From assembly GCF_004664715.2 (NCBI RefSeq), contig NC_051086.1, positions 68,950,986 through 69,014,985 of the forward strand: 64,000 bases of DNA. Reading direction: 5' to 3'. The notes under the pieces are model-generated. The model did not search any database. It worked only from the letters and a program-made list of their open reading frames with translations, and had not been told where the DNA came from. Shown here piece by piece: positions 1 through 11,148 of this stretch. The position numbers and the translations under genes were made by a program. This stretch comes from Peromyscus leucopus. Taxonomy: Eukaryota > Chordata > Mammalia > Rodentia > Cricetidae. Each line of letters begins with the position of its first letter. The first letter of the stretch is position 1.

Positions 1-332
1 CGTGAAGTGACAGCCAAGACCAAGGCAGCTCTTACAAAAGAAAGCAGCTAATTGGGCTGGCTTACAGTTTTGATCAGTCATGGCCAGGAGGGTGGAGGCA
101 AACGGGCCAGCATGGTGCTGGAGATGTAGCTAAGAAAGAGCTTTCCATCCTGATCTGCAAGGAGAGAGACCCACAGAGCTTAGCCTGGGCTTTTGAAATC
201 TCCAAGTCCACCTCCAGTGGCACACGTATTCTAACAAGGCCACCCCTCCCAATCCTTTCAAAACAGTTCACCATCTGGGGACCAAGCATGCCAACACATG
301 AGGGAGGAGAGTTCTAATTCAGGCCACCACAG
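1..332 (-). repeat. Rodent interspersed repeat, inverted relative to the copy at 56.0 kb (cut by window edge)
   Basis: Reading the minus strand gives the same landmarks as 56039-56398: CCACCACA at one end, an 'aacaaggccacccctcc' block (complement of the 'ggaggtgaggccttgttgg' block there), and 'agaccaaggcagctcttac' at the other. I know this as a common rodent repeat but cannot name the family with certainty. Confidence 0.6.
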
Positions 333-409
333 TGTATGTATGATGCTTGCGTTCTCCAACAGGCTCAGTACTTCATCAAGTTTCAGGTCCTGTTACATGG
401 TTTATGTTT

Positions 410-597
410 TTTTTTAAAAGATTTATTTATTTATTATCTACACAGTCTTCTGTCTGCATGTATACCTGCACACCATAAGAAGACACTAGATCCTGTTACA
501 GATAGTTGTGAGCCACCATGTGGTTGCTGGGAATTGAACTCAAAACCTCTGGAAGAACAGCCAGTGCTCTTAACTGCTGAGCCATCTCTCCAGCCCC
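410..597 (-). repeat. B2/B3-type SINE
   Basis: Minus-strand copy: it ends on the + strand with 'ctgagccatctctccagccc', the complement of the B2 tRNA-like head (GGGCTGGAGAGATGGCTCAG), and begins with the AT-rich tail 'gatttatttatttatt'. It is nearly full length. Confidence 0.9.
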
Positions 598-1179
598 TAT
601 ATGTTTTATGGCTTTAAATTCCTTTAAGAATGTACTGTATTCAGGTGTTGTGACAAAATAACTTACTTGTCTAAAAATGAGCCCTTGATTCTAATATTTT
701 TGACACACAGTTTCAATTTTAGCGAAATAGTGAAGTCTGGTAACAAGAATTCTTCTCTACCCAAGCCTCCCAGATGTTAAAAATGCTAACATTCTTTCAT
801 GCATCAACACATGATGCTTTTCTAATCTTTTCAGAATAAATTTCAAATCAATCACCCCTTCCTTCTTGTCTTCTATCCTAAACTTGGAAGAAGCATTCTC
901 CTACAGGGCCACACTAATGTCATCAAAAGAAGAATTTCATTCATTGTTTTTAATAAGTACAAAACTTGTTGTCTGTAATGAGTTCTACTTCCTTGATAGA
1001 GCTCTGGGGTTGTCCTATAATTTCCTGATAGTGACACCTGGCAAGTGACTGATAACACTTTGATTGTAGTTTATCTGACCATTTCTGGATTGCACGTTAG
1101 TTCACTTAAAATACTTGGTTTTTTTTCTTAAAAAAAAAAATCATGATTATTTATTTCTTTATTTTATTAGTTTCTTGTT

Positions 1180-1262
1180 AATTGTCCCAGGCTGGCCTTG
1201 AACTGTGGACACTGTCACTCAGTAATGAGTTCTGAGATTACAAATTGCTGCCACCATCACAA
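1180..1262 (-). repeat. Diverged B1-like SINE fragment
   Basis: Contains 'cccaggctggccttgaactg' followed by a degraded 'gattacaaattgctgccacc', the reverse-complement layout of B1/7SL-derived SINEs. Old and incomplete. Confidence 0.5.
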
Positions 1263-1286
1263 CTGCTCTTTAAAAAATTATGTGAA

Positions 1287-1425
1287 GCCAGGTGAGATGT
1301 GAAGCCCGCCTTTAATCCCAACTCTCAAGGAAGGCAGAGGCAGGTGAATCTAGTGTGAGGCCAGCCTGGTCTACATAGCAAGTTCCAGGACAGCCAGGGC
1401 TACACAGAGATACCCTGCTTAGATG
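1287..1425 (+). repeat. B1 SINE
   Basis: Plus-strand B1: 'gcctttaatcccaactctc', 'gaggccagcctggtctacat' and 'ccagggctacacagagatac' in the expected order. Confidence 0.9.
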
Positions 1426-1484
1426 AGAAAATAAACAAATATACAAAGAATTATGTATATCTGTGTGTGGATACATGTATATGT

Positions 1485-1611
1485 GCTCGGGCCATGGATG
1501 CCAGCGGCAGATTCCCTGGAGCACAGTTCCAGGCGGCTGGGAATCGACCAGGTGCTGGGAATCGAGCTAGTGGTTTCATGCTCTCTTAACTGCTGAGCCA
1601 TCTCTCCAGCC
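1485..1611 (-). repeat. B2/B3-type SINE fragment
   Basis: Ends with 'taactgctgagccatctctc' and has a doubled 'gctgggaatcga' motif, suggesting a small internal duplication in the copy. The AT-rich tail is absent. Confidence 0.75.
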
Positions 1612-1621
1612 TCCACAACTA

Positions 1622-1784
1622 CTTTTTGTTGTTGTTGTTGTTTATTTAGACAGGGTTTCTCTGGGTAGCCCTGTCTGTCCTGGAACTTGCTCTGTAGACC
1701 AGGATGGCCTGGAACTCAGAAAGTTCTACCTGCCTCTGCCTCCAGAGTCCTGGGATTAAAGGTGTGCGCATTATTGCCTAGCCA
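1622..1784 (-). repeat. B1 SINE
   Basis: Minus-strand copy: (TTG)n tail, 'agacagggtttctctgggta', 'gaccaggatggcctggaact' and 'tgggattaaaggtgtgcgc'. It lies directly beside the B2 fragment on its left. Confidence 0.92.
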
Positions 1785-2116
1785 CCTTCTGATGTGTTTA
1801 TTGACTGTACTCAGAACTGCTATTGTCATTTTTTTCCTGTCACTGAGATCCAGCCAACTAAGGATCTGGTTATAGTTTTCTGAATGGGATTTTTAAATTT
1901 TTGTCTAACTATTTAACTAATTAGTTCTGCTCCATTTTGTTTTATTTACTGGGTAATTTGGTTTTCTCATGAAGGTAACCAATATACTAATAAGCAAGCA
2001 GAGTTTTCTTTTTCCAGGTATCCTTATTCCTAAAATGCTCTGTTACCCACACCTTTCCTAGTACTTTTAAACATTAACATTAACAAGGAGTTGTTCCCAT
2101 GGACAAGAGGACACAA

Positions 2117-2348
2117 AACTCACCCATTTCAGACATGTAAATGCCATGGCCCATCCGATAGACCTGGTAATATAAACTCACCCATTTCAGACATGTAAAT
2201 GCCATGGCCATTCCGAGAGACCTGGTAATATAAACTCACCCATTTCAGACATGTAAATGCCATGGCCCATCCGATAGACCTGGTAATATAAACTCACCCA
2301 TTTCAGACATGTAAATGCCATGGCCATTCCGAGAGACCTGGTAATATA
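2117..2348. repeat. Tandem repeat, 4 x 58 bp with alternating variants
   Basis: Units start at 2117, 2175, 2233 and 2291 with 'aactcacccatttcagacat' and are exactly 58 bp each. Units 1 and 3 carry 'ggcccatccgatagacc'; units 2 and 4 carry 'ggccattccgagagacc'. This makes it a 116-bp dimer repeated twice with no differences seen between the dimers, so the last duplication is recent or an assembly/collapse artefact. No spacers, so not a CRISPR array. Confidence 0.97.
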
Positions 2349-2867
2349 TCGAGTTGTTCGGGAGGGTAGCTGTCATTTGTCTCATGTTTTCGGTATTCTG
2401 TGCATAAAATACCCCCAAAGTCTTAGAATTCTGTCACAGAAGTATGAAGTTCCCAGGACTCAAGAGTTCAGACATCCTGTTTGAGATTACAAACCTCAGC
2501 TTAACTCTTCAGGGTACAAAATGTGTCTTCACCATGCTTAACATCTGCCCTGTTATTTTTACAAATTTATGTCTGTGAAAGCCTGTGCAGTGTCGGGGCC
2601 ATCTGTCCCACTCTGCACACATGAGGCCAGTACAACTACAAATGGCAGGAGACAGCTGTGTTTACACCTTCTGCTGAATACCTTGAAGCACCCCTTGGAG
2701 GAAGGACGGCGGCCTCTGATGGCAGCAGCTGCTGCTTAGCTCGCATGCTGAGTTTGGGAGGGCAGAGGAAGTGCTAGGAGTGAGGCCATCTTCTGTGGGT
2801 CTCTACAGGAGGATCGGGGAGCCCCTCTGACCACAGCATCATGGTTTTTTAGAGAGGAGTCGAGAAG

Positions 2868-2938
2868 AGGACCTTCAGTGCTGTGGGAGAGCACTTGCTC
2901 TCGTGTATGAGGCTGTGGGTTCGGTTCTCAGCACCACG
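2868..2938 (+). repeat. ID-like SINE fragment
   Basis: A tRNA-like arrangement 'gagcacttgctctcgtgtat' followed by 'ggctgtgggttcggttctca' and 'gcaccac' matches the ID/B4 head (A box and B box region). Diverged. Confidence 0.55.
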
Positions 2939-3800
2939 AGGAAGTGGGAAGGGTGAGAGGAAGGAGGCAGGGAAGAAAGGCTCCCCATTAAAAAGGAAAC
3001 AAAACTAGGGATTATTCTGTCTTTTGGAGATTAGGTTTTTGTAGTAGAGAATAATTTTAATAAATTATAAATAATTTTAATAAAAGAATAATTTTAAATG
3101 CTAAGGAATAACTAATTTGCCATTGTATTTTATGTGCTTTAAATCTAAGATGATCTATGTAAATTTTGTGACACAAGAGAGCAGTTTATGCTAGAATGAG
3201 GTTGAACCAGTTTCATGGGAACAAAGACTAAAAATAGAGAATGAAGTTACTTCCTTGCTCTTAGCCGGTTGGAACCCATTGGAAGTGAACAGAAACATTA
3301 CACTCCTTCATACATAGTCTCTCCTTCTCCCCACCTTCCCATGTGCTCATTTCCTTGTGAGTATCTGTCCTTTTAAAATAGAATGAGTACTATGCAGCCC
3401 TGGCTTCTCATGTGGACACTTGTAATGTCCTGTGTAAGATTGCTCAGAGGAGAAGAATTCACATGTGGATGTTTGCGTTCCCAACAGCTCTTTGATCTCA
3501 CTGCCTCTTTGCAGCCTGACACATTATTGAGCCCTTCTGAGCCACACTTAGTAAACAGGTGTGTGTTTCTCACAGACATTGGAGCACTTAATAGCATTTA
3601 TTTGAATGTCTGCAGCTGATACTTTTAAAACAAGTTCGTCATCAGTTCTTATTTCAGAGTAAATGACATTTTCATATAGTAACATAAAAGTCCATTTCTT
3701 ATTTTAATTCCATTCAACCCTGTTCATCTTGGCTTATTTAGACTTTCATCTGAGCCTCCAGCTTTACAGGGTAGGTTCAGAGAATTAAGAAGGGAAAGGA

Positions 3801-3824
3801 CCCGCCCCCGCACCCCCCCCCCCC
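3801..3824. repeat. Poly(C)-rich tract
   Basis: C-rich low-complexity run broken by few G/A bases; no function assigned. Confidence 0.8.
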
Positions 3825-4710
3825 ATATTTACCCTAACACACGGCCATTTGCTGCCTTCTGTCTCTGTCTCTCGTAACCATTAGTTTGTATAGCAGAGCT
3901 CTGAGGGTTTGGTTCCAGATATAACATAATCAAGAGTGCATTTTCATTTGAGTGTGTGCACTTTTGTCTACATGTGTAATGTATTTACCATAGTTTGAGT
4001 TTCTAGTTTTTGCGCCAAATAAGTAGAGTACTTAAACCATACCATAGTTTATTGCATTTTGCTGTAAACCTGCGGATTTTTTATTTGAAAGAAGTCTACT
4101 ATATACCATATTGAAAGTCAGCAGGCATGGCAGGCGACAGAAGTTTGCCATTATTTATGCTATGCTAGCCTCTCTTCTGTCGCATATGGAAGAACTTCAG
4201 CATTATCTATGTTTTTCTAATGAAAATCTTTTACATCTTGAGGTTGTAATTTAAAATGGCATGCCAAATATGTCTCAAATTAGTCAGCTGTCTGTTCCAG
4301 CTTCACTTTGTCCTACGGATCAGCAGATTGAAAACCACCAGTGCCCTAGACCTGTCTGCTAGGGAGCAGTTAAAATTCGATTAATGAACAAATTAAAAGT
4401 TGGAAATGACATGAAGACTAATTTGCATCAATGGGGGAGGAAGTGGGAGTTCATTTGCTTAAGAGAAGGTACACACAGTGGCGGCAGAGCCTAGAGAATT
4501 AATTGAAAATCTATAACCTCATTAAGTATTGTATATACAATGTGCTGTAGCTTTTTCTCTTCTTACTGTTCTCATCTCTGTGGACTCATTTTGGTTGATC
4601 ACAGAACTTGATCATCTGAAGAATAGGATTGATGGAGTATGCTTATGGAATTGGTCTTTTAAATTCTGGCTGCTGCTTTAACTCTGGAGAGGCAGAGTTT
4701 TACATTCTGG

Positions 4711-4797
4711 TTGGGCAGGCTGGTACACTGTGTAGTCCCAGCACACATGAGGCTGAGGCAGAAGGATCACAAACCCGCCTGTGCAGCATAGAAAGCC
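4711..4797 (+). repeat. Diverged B1-like SINE
   Basis: Has 'tgtgtagtcccagcacacat' and 'gaggctgaggcagaaggatc' in B1/Alu order, truncated and diverged, consistent with an old 7SL-derived SINE. Confidence 0.6.
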
Positions 4798-4899
4798 ACC
4801 CACTCAAGGACTCCCCCGGAGCCTATGATTATTGAACACATCTAAGAGTAATCTTTGCCCAGTAGAATCCGGTTACAGAGGCTTAAGTATGTTCAAATC

Positions 4900-5008
4900 A
4901 GATGCCCTGGAACTGGAGGTTTAGGAAGCTGGGAGCCACTCTGAGAATTGGGAACTGAACCCAGGCCCCCAGGAAGTATAATAAGTGCTCTAACCACTTA
5001 ACTACCCG
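4900..5008 (-). repeat. B2/B3-type SINE fragment
   Basis: Contains 'gggaactgaacccaggcccc' and 'gtgctctaaccacttaacta', the reverse complement of the B3 head. Diverged. Confidence 0.65.
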
Positions 5009-5240
5009 TTTAAAAGTACTAATCATTGTGAGGTTCTCTGAGAATTCCTTTGAGAATTAATGGCCAGATAATCTCCTATTATTTTATAAGGAGTTAAATA
5101 ATTCTCTAATAAATATCTGGAATTTGATTTCCATGGCTTATCTCACCTAGCTATTGTCTTCCAGTTTCAACCACGTTGCTGCAACTAAGAGGGTTTCTTA
5201 TTTTTGTGTAGGTACACGCCGAGGTGTGTGTTAGACACTT

Positions 5241-5387
5241 TTTGGTTTTCTGAGACAGGGTTTTTCAGTGTAGCCCTGGCTGTTCTGGAACTTGCTCTAT
5301 AGACCATGCTGTTCTTGTACTCAACAGAGATCCATCTGCTTCTGCTTCTCCAGTACTAGGATTAAAAGTGTGCACCACCCCTGGCCC
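5241..5387 (-). repeat. B1 SINE
   Basis: 'tgagacagggtttttcagtg', 'ctggaacttgctctatagac' and 'aggattaaaagtgtgcacca' in minus-strand B1 order. Confidence 0.85.
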
Positions 5388-8300
5388 ATCAACATTGCTG
5401 AATTTTTAGTTCATTGACTAGGTAGTTTTTCAATTGGAGTTCAGATCAACGGGAGACAGCTTTTATGTGGTAGGTTTGTTAAGCCTTCTAAAACTGATAG
5501 TGATGTGTGAATTCTTCATCGCCAACCCTAGTAATCTGAGTTCACTACTTAATAAAAGCCAGTCTTTAATTTACTCAACATCCACACTCACACACACTCT
5601 CTCTCTTCTCCCTACCTTCCTCCACTTTGGTAGGCTCCACTACAGCTGTGGGCTTTCAGTGTTGGGGTGTGTGAGGACAGCCATAGGTGAAGACAGCTGG
5701 ATCATGGGCCTGGACTCTGTGACTTCATATTTTCATTCTTTTGCTACTGAAGAAAGATTAAGCAGGAGCTTTCAAAAGAGCAGCTGACACTGCCCTCAGT
5801 CAGTAGTGATGTGAGTCACTGTACTACTTGGGAGTCGGTAGATCTTTCACATGTACGTGGCAGAGGTCCAATCTGCCAGAACAGGCAAGAAGTGGGCAAA
5901 AGGGAGTTGGATGCATGCCAAGTCTACATTCCAAACTAGGTTCTCACCCTGTGCCTCCAGCCCTCCTCCTTTCTAAGGAGCTGTTGGCCATTGGATCATT
6001 TCTGGATGGAAGTAGAGCATCTTGTAACTAAAGCATCTGGGCCACACTGTGAGTCACGACCCTGTTGTGTGTAGAGATGTCTGTGTCGCTGCCGACTAAG
6101 GGTCTCCTCAGTTGGTGTCACCATGGTATGGTGGGGCGAGTATATGATCGGTGACATTAGTAACGTGCTGTGACTTCCTGAAAGAAATCAAGGGGTTTGG
6201 TTTGTTTGTTGAGGCTTACTTTTTATTTGTTGGGGTGAGGTGTGTTTCTCTTTTATAAATCAGGAAACTTCAAACCTAGTAGAAGGTATTTTCTTTTCCT
6301 GTAGTTGGGGGATGTCGGGGTCTCACATCAGTGGCGTGGAGTTATTGTTGTAGGTTTTATAATCTAGATTTTGTTCCATTTTTGTTGTTGTTTGAAGCCA
6401 ATGGAGAAGTCTTTTGAGTTATCGAGGACTGAGTAGACAATTTCAATACAGACTTCCAAGTATCTGTGAATATTCATGTATTCCTCGCCCGCGTCAATAA
6501 TCAGAATTTGGCTGTATGTTGGAATGTGAGCGCAGTTAGAGGGCTGTCTGTCCACAGGCCCTGCGGCGTACATGCCGGGCAACCATGGGGCTATTTCAGA
6601 TGCCAGCATTTAACAGAATCATTCAGAATATTGGAATATTTGGGGTGTTCCGCTTATAATAATTGAAATGAAAGGTGAGTATTGTCTGCAAACAAAATTC
6701 ACTTCATTTCTGATGTATTTCTGGCATTTAGAAATGGCTCCCCCCCCTTTTTTTTTCCTGTCCCCAACTGATGCACAGGGTCCCTATGCTCTGGAGACAT
6801 TGGGCAGTTCAATTGTTTTTCAAAGTACAGAATGAACTCTTGTGACATAAGAGTTCTGATATAACTAGTAAATCTTGAAGTCAAGTAGATGTGACCAGAA
6901 TTTTTTTCTTCAATGTCATATAGTGGAATAAACAGTTGGGCTACATTGGCGAAACTCAATTTTGGAAGTTCAGCAACTTAGACTCCTTAGCCTGGTCTAT
7001 GATGTTAAAGAATATGTTTACTCTGCACTGTAGCAAAACCCCAGCATTATGGTTATGAAATATTGAGAAAATAGAAAAATGTCTTACAAACAAAAACTAA
7101 TTCATTCACTTGGTCTTTCAATCTTGTTTTTCTGCATTGTTTTCATGCAAGTTAATGTTAATGTTCTGAGGATCACAGGGGAAAATGATGGAAGGCCACT
7201 GTTGGTGTTCCTGGTTCTGTGTCTGCCAGTAACTAACCCTTTAAAGTTTGCAAGAGTGCAGGTCGACCTCCACCCCCTCTCTGTCGTCTGTCTTTTCCTG
7301 CACTTACTCAGTCTGTCTTTGTGCTCATTGCATTCTGAACCCCAGAATCATGCTCACTGTTGTGAGGACACTTTGCTTCACCTTTAATTTGTTCTGGAAT
7401 GCGCTCTCTTCATTTGGAAATTAATGTTAATTAGCTGGATTATCTTTCTCCTTAATGTTACAGTCTCCAATTTTGAAAAAGGAAATAGCCGCAGCTTACT
7501 AATATGTGTCCCCTTCAATTTCTTATGTCTTCCAAATGTCAGCTGCCACATTAAAATTTTTAAAATATAATTTTATTACCAAGTCTTGTTTGTGCATAGC
7601 ATGCCATTAGAAACTGGGACCTGAGTTGTAAGCAGAAATACGTGCGTGTATCATTGAATCTCACTTTGTATATCCTGTGGTATTTGAAACATGCAATCAT
7701 AGTTACAGTTGAGGGTAGTCCACCTTTGCACTTGCTGGCGGATGAGGAGGCTGTGTTCCTTTACTAATTTTCTGGAATATGACCGGAATTAGAAATCATT
7801 CCATCATTTTTGCCAGTGACCCACAGAACAACATGCAGTTCAGCTTACTGCAAACAAGCAGCTTGAAAATTGTATGGCTGAGAGGCTGCAGAGGGGAGCA
7901 CAAACATTGTAATGTCAGAGTCCAGTCATCTTCAGCTAATACTGAGTACTTTCTGTCACACATAGTCATGGTTCCTCTGCATCTGATTATCCCATTTGAT
8001 TTGCACTTTGTGAATTTTATTTTAAATTAGATGTGCTGCAGGGGTGCCCCAGAAAAGGGGGAGAAATAGAAAAAATTCAAATCTACAGTTCTATGAAAAT
8101 TACGGGCTTGTTTTTATACCTCACATACTTATTGGTTCTATCTCAGCGTATATGGCAGAATTGCTATTGATTATTTATTTTGAGTTATTTTATCATACTC
8201 TATGACAGTACAATATATCATGTATTTATTAATGTTGAATGAGTTTTCCTCTAATTTTGTGTACATTTTCCCCCCTTTTCCACCAAGGCCTTATCTCTTT

Positions 8301-9270
8301 GGAGCGGGGTGTTTTTCCATAAAAGCTCCATGGTGAGTTCCAGTTCAGTCCCGCATGCCTAATTCATTTGCTGTACTCTCAAAAAAGTAACTGTTTGATA
8401 GTTTGTTTTCAGTTGCATGGCCTGATCACAGATAGATGCACCAAGTTATGGCACAAGTAGACATGAATGTTGATGTTTAGACCTTTAAAAAGCAGTTCCT
8501 TTGGTTTTACTTGAGTCCTTCAAAACACTTTTTTTTTTCTACAAAACCAAATTTGTTTTGTTTTTGTTTGTTTTCTTTTAAAGAAGGCAGAAGAGTTCTC
8601 TCACCATGCTGGTGAATAATCTAAGAAATCTAGCCCCAAGTAGAATGCTTTGAACACGAAGTTCCTTAGTTACCATGCTTAATACTAGAGAATGGAGGTT
8701 GTTTTTAAATACAAATATATCGAGGGCAAAGTAACAGTGCATTTTATTTGGTCCCAAAAGGACTGTGTTGAACTCTGTTTTGAATAGATTAGGTATTTAA
8801 AGAGTTGCAAAAAAGGTAAAGGAATGCATATTTCTGATTAAAAAAAAAAAAAAACTCCCATGACATTCCATTGAACCATATTAGACAGATTAAGGCATGA
8901 AAACCACAGAAGAGTGTCTTTCATATTTTCATTTGAAGATATCAGTTAGAATGTGTTAAGGATCTGATATAAAGTGGTTTAGTACTTACGAAGTTGGGGT
9001 TCTAGAGTAAAGCTGCTTACATACCTATGTTTACTGTGACCTCAGATACCCTAGGGCTTCTGTTTCCTTTTCCTCTTATATATCATGACATGAGCATTAG
9101 CGACTGTTTTGTGGGTTCATTGGATGAGCTTAGACTGTAGAAGTGCATTGCAGTACCCAATGACAGTGGTACAGAGTAGCCCCTCACTAAGTAGTAACTG
9201 CTGAGGGCTGCCTTTTCCAGTGCTCGGGGTGCACACCCTGTCTGAAAAGATACTTCTCAAAATTAGATCA

Positions 9271-9418
9271 TTGCTTTGCCTCAAGACAGGGTCTCATTAC
9301 ATAGCCCTGGCTAGCGTGGAACTCCTTTATAGACCAGACTCGTCTCCAGCTTGCAGAGTCCACATGCCTCAGCTCCCTGAGTGATATGGTTTCAGGCATG
9401 TGCCAACATGCCAAGCTA
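9271..9418 (-). repeat. Diverged B1 SINE
   Basis: 'caagacagggtctcattaca', 'tagccctggctagcgtggaa' and 'tttcaggcatgtgccaacat' in minus-strand B1 order. Confidence 0.75.
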
Positions 9419-11019
9419 TCTTTAGTTCTTAAGAACACATGAGCCAAAAGGAAATTTTGAGAAATGTAAGGTATTTATGAACTTTGTTCAATTAGAATAT
9501 TTAAGTTCTTCACCTCTTTCTTGTCCTCATAGCTGCTGCTAAGACTTGTTCGTTGTGCCCTGTTATATTTTGAACAGTGTTTTATCTGGGCCTGTGTTAC
9601 TTGCATGGAATTGTGGCACCCAGGAGGCCGAGGTCCTAGGACAGAAGGTTTAAGTCCATGTTATAGGACTGTGTGTCCAGAACCAGCCAGTCTTTTAGAG
9701 TTGGCTATTGTTTCACAGAACATTTTCAGCGTTCTTGTGTCCTGGGATGGAAGTTTTCATTATCATACAGGGCTAGGTGAAAGAAAATGAATCTCCATCG
9801 AATATCCTCCTTTATAGTACAGTATGGGCAGAGTCGACAAACTGTCTTAACAATATACAGAGACAAATCTTCTGAAAGTTGATCTTTCTTTTTGTAAATC
9901 AGATTTTGTCTCAAAACTAGTAAGATACATGGATTTTACTGGCTTAGGGTGACCAGGGCATTTTAAATGCCACATCCAAAATATGATTAAATGTCTTTGT
10001 GTACTAACTGTGGAATTAAATTCCATTTGAGGATAAATTCCTCATTCTAAGTACAAAGCAAAGAGTTTTAGCATGTTAATAAAGATTGAAGTTTTGACAT
10101 GCAACTAAAGAAGGACTAACAAATGTTGTATGTTAAATCAGAAAAGTCCATTCCCCAACAGCTTATGTGTTCCTCACATTTAAGCAAAAGCACTTGTCAA
10201 CCAGAAATGATTTGAGGTTGAAACAAGATTAAAAGAGCCAGATTAAAGAAAAGGATCTATGAAATATAGTCGACTTCTAAATCACTGCCTGTCTTCCAGA
10301 AGACTGCTTTGTGGTTTGTTTGATGCATCGTTAGCTCACGAGAAACTCGTTTTTAGTCACTTACACTAGACTGAAAAGTCCTCCTTTTAAATGCGTTACA
10401 TTACCAGGGTGCATGTTTTTTCCATTAAGATCTTAATGAAACCTCAAATTAAGGCAGCAAAATGAATATAGATTTGACAACTTCTTCCTTGTTGTTTATG
10501 AGAGCCGCTTTGTTTCCGCAGCATTTGCTGTTTTTCCATGATACTTAACATTCAACTTGAGAATGTTTTTATTTACCGCTGTAAAATAAAACATCATGCT
10601 AAATAAGTATGTTTATAGTACTTCCAGTTAGGCCAATACGTACATGTTGGATGAACATGAAATCTTTATAGCTTCTTTTAAAATGTGAATTTCTTACAAT
10701 GTTCAAAAATGAGTTTTGGGTTACAGCATTTGTACTTAGTTAAGGTTTTTTTTTTTGCTTTCAGTATGTCCAGTTCGCACTCATTCTTTATTCTTCCACA
10801 GAGGACTTTCGCTCTTTAAATTAATGCAGTTTCAGATGAGTCCATTTTAAAAACAGCATTTTCCCCCTTTGATATCACAGCAGGCTGGGAATGAAATGGT
10901 ACAGGCTACCTTTGACAGTAGTAGTAGTAGTCAACCTGAGCATTTCCAGAACTTTCCATGGTGCATGTGTATGTAGGATATTTGTTGTTCTGAGAGACCA
11001 TAGAAACATTTGTTGTTAA

Positions 11020-11148
11020 TTTGTTGAGACAGAATCCATCCCATACTGTAGCCTATGCTGGCCTTTAAATTATTGCGTAGCCCAGGCTGACCTTCAAGTT
11101 TTGAAAGTCCTCCTGCCTCAGCCTCTTGGACACCTACTATGGAATCTC
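11020..11148 (-). repeat. Diverged B1-like SINE
   Basis: 'ttgagacagaatccatccca', 'gtagcccaggctgaccttca' and 'cctcctgcctcagcctcttg' in minus-strand order; part of the right half is missing. Confidence 0.6.

Noticed and set aside
2117..2348. Possible CRISPR-like array
   Set aside because: Units are contiguous with no unique spacers, in mammalian intron DNA.
2868..2938. Possible tRNA gene
   Set aside because: It is a diverged ID-type SINE; a complete cloverleaf and terminator are not present.
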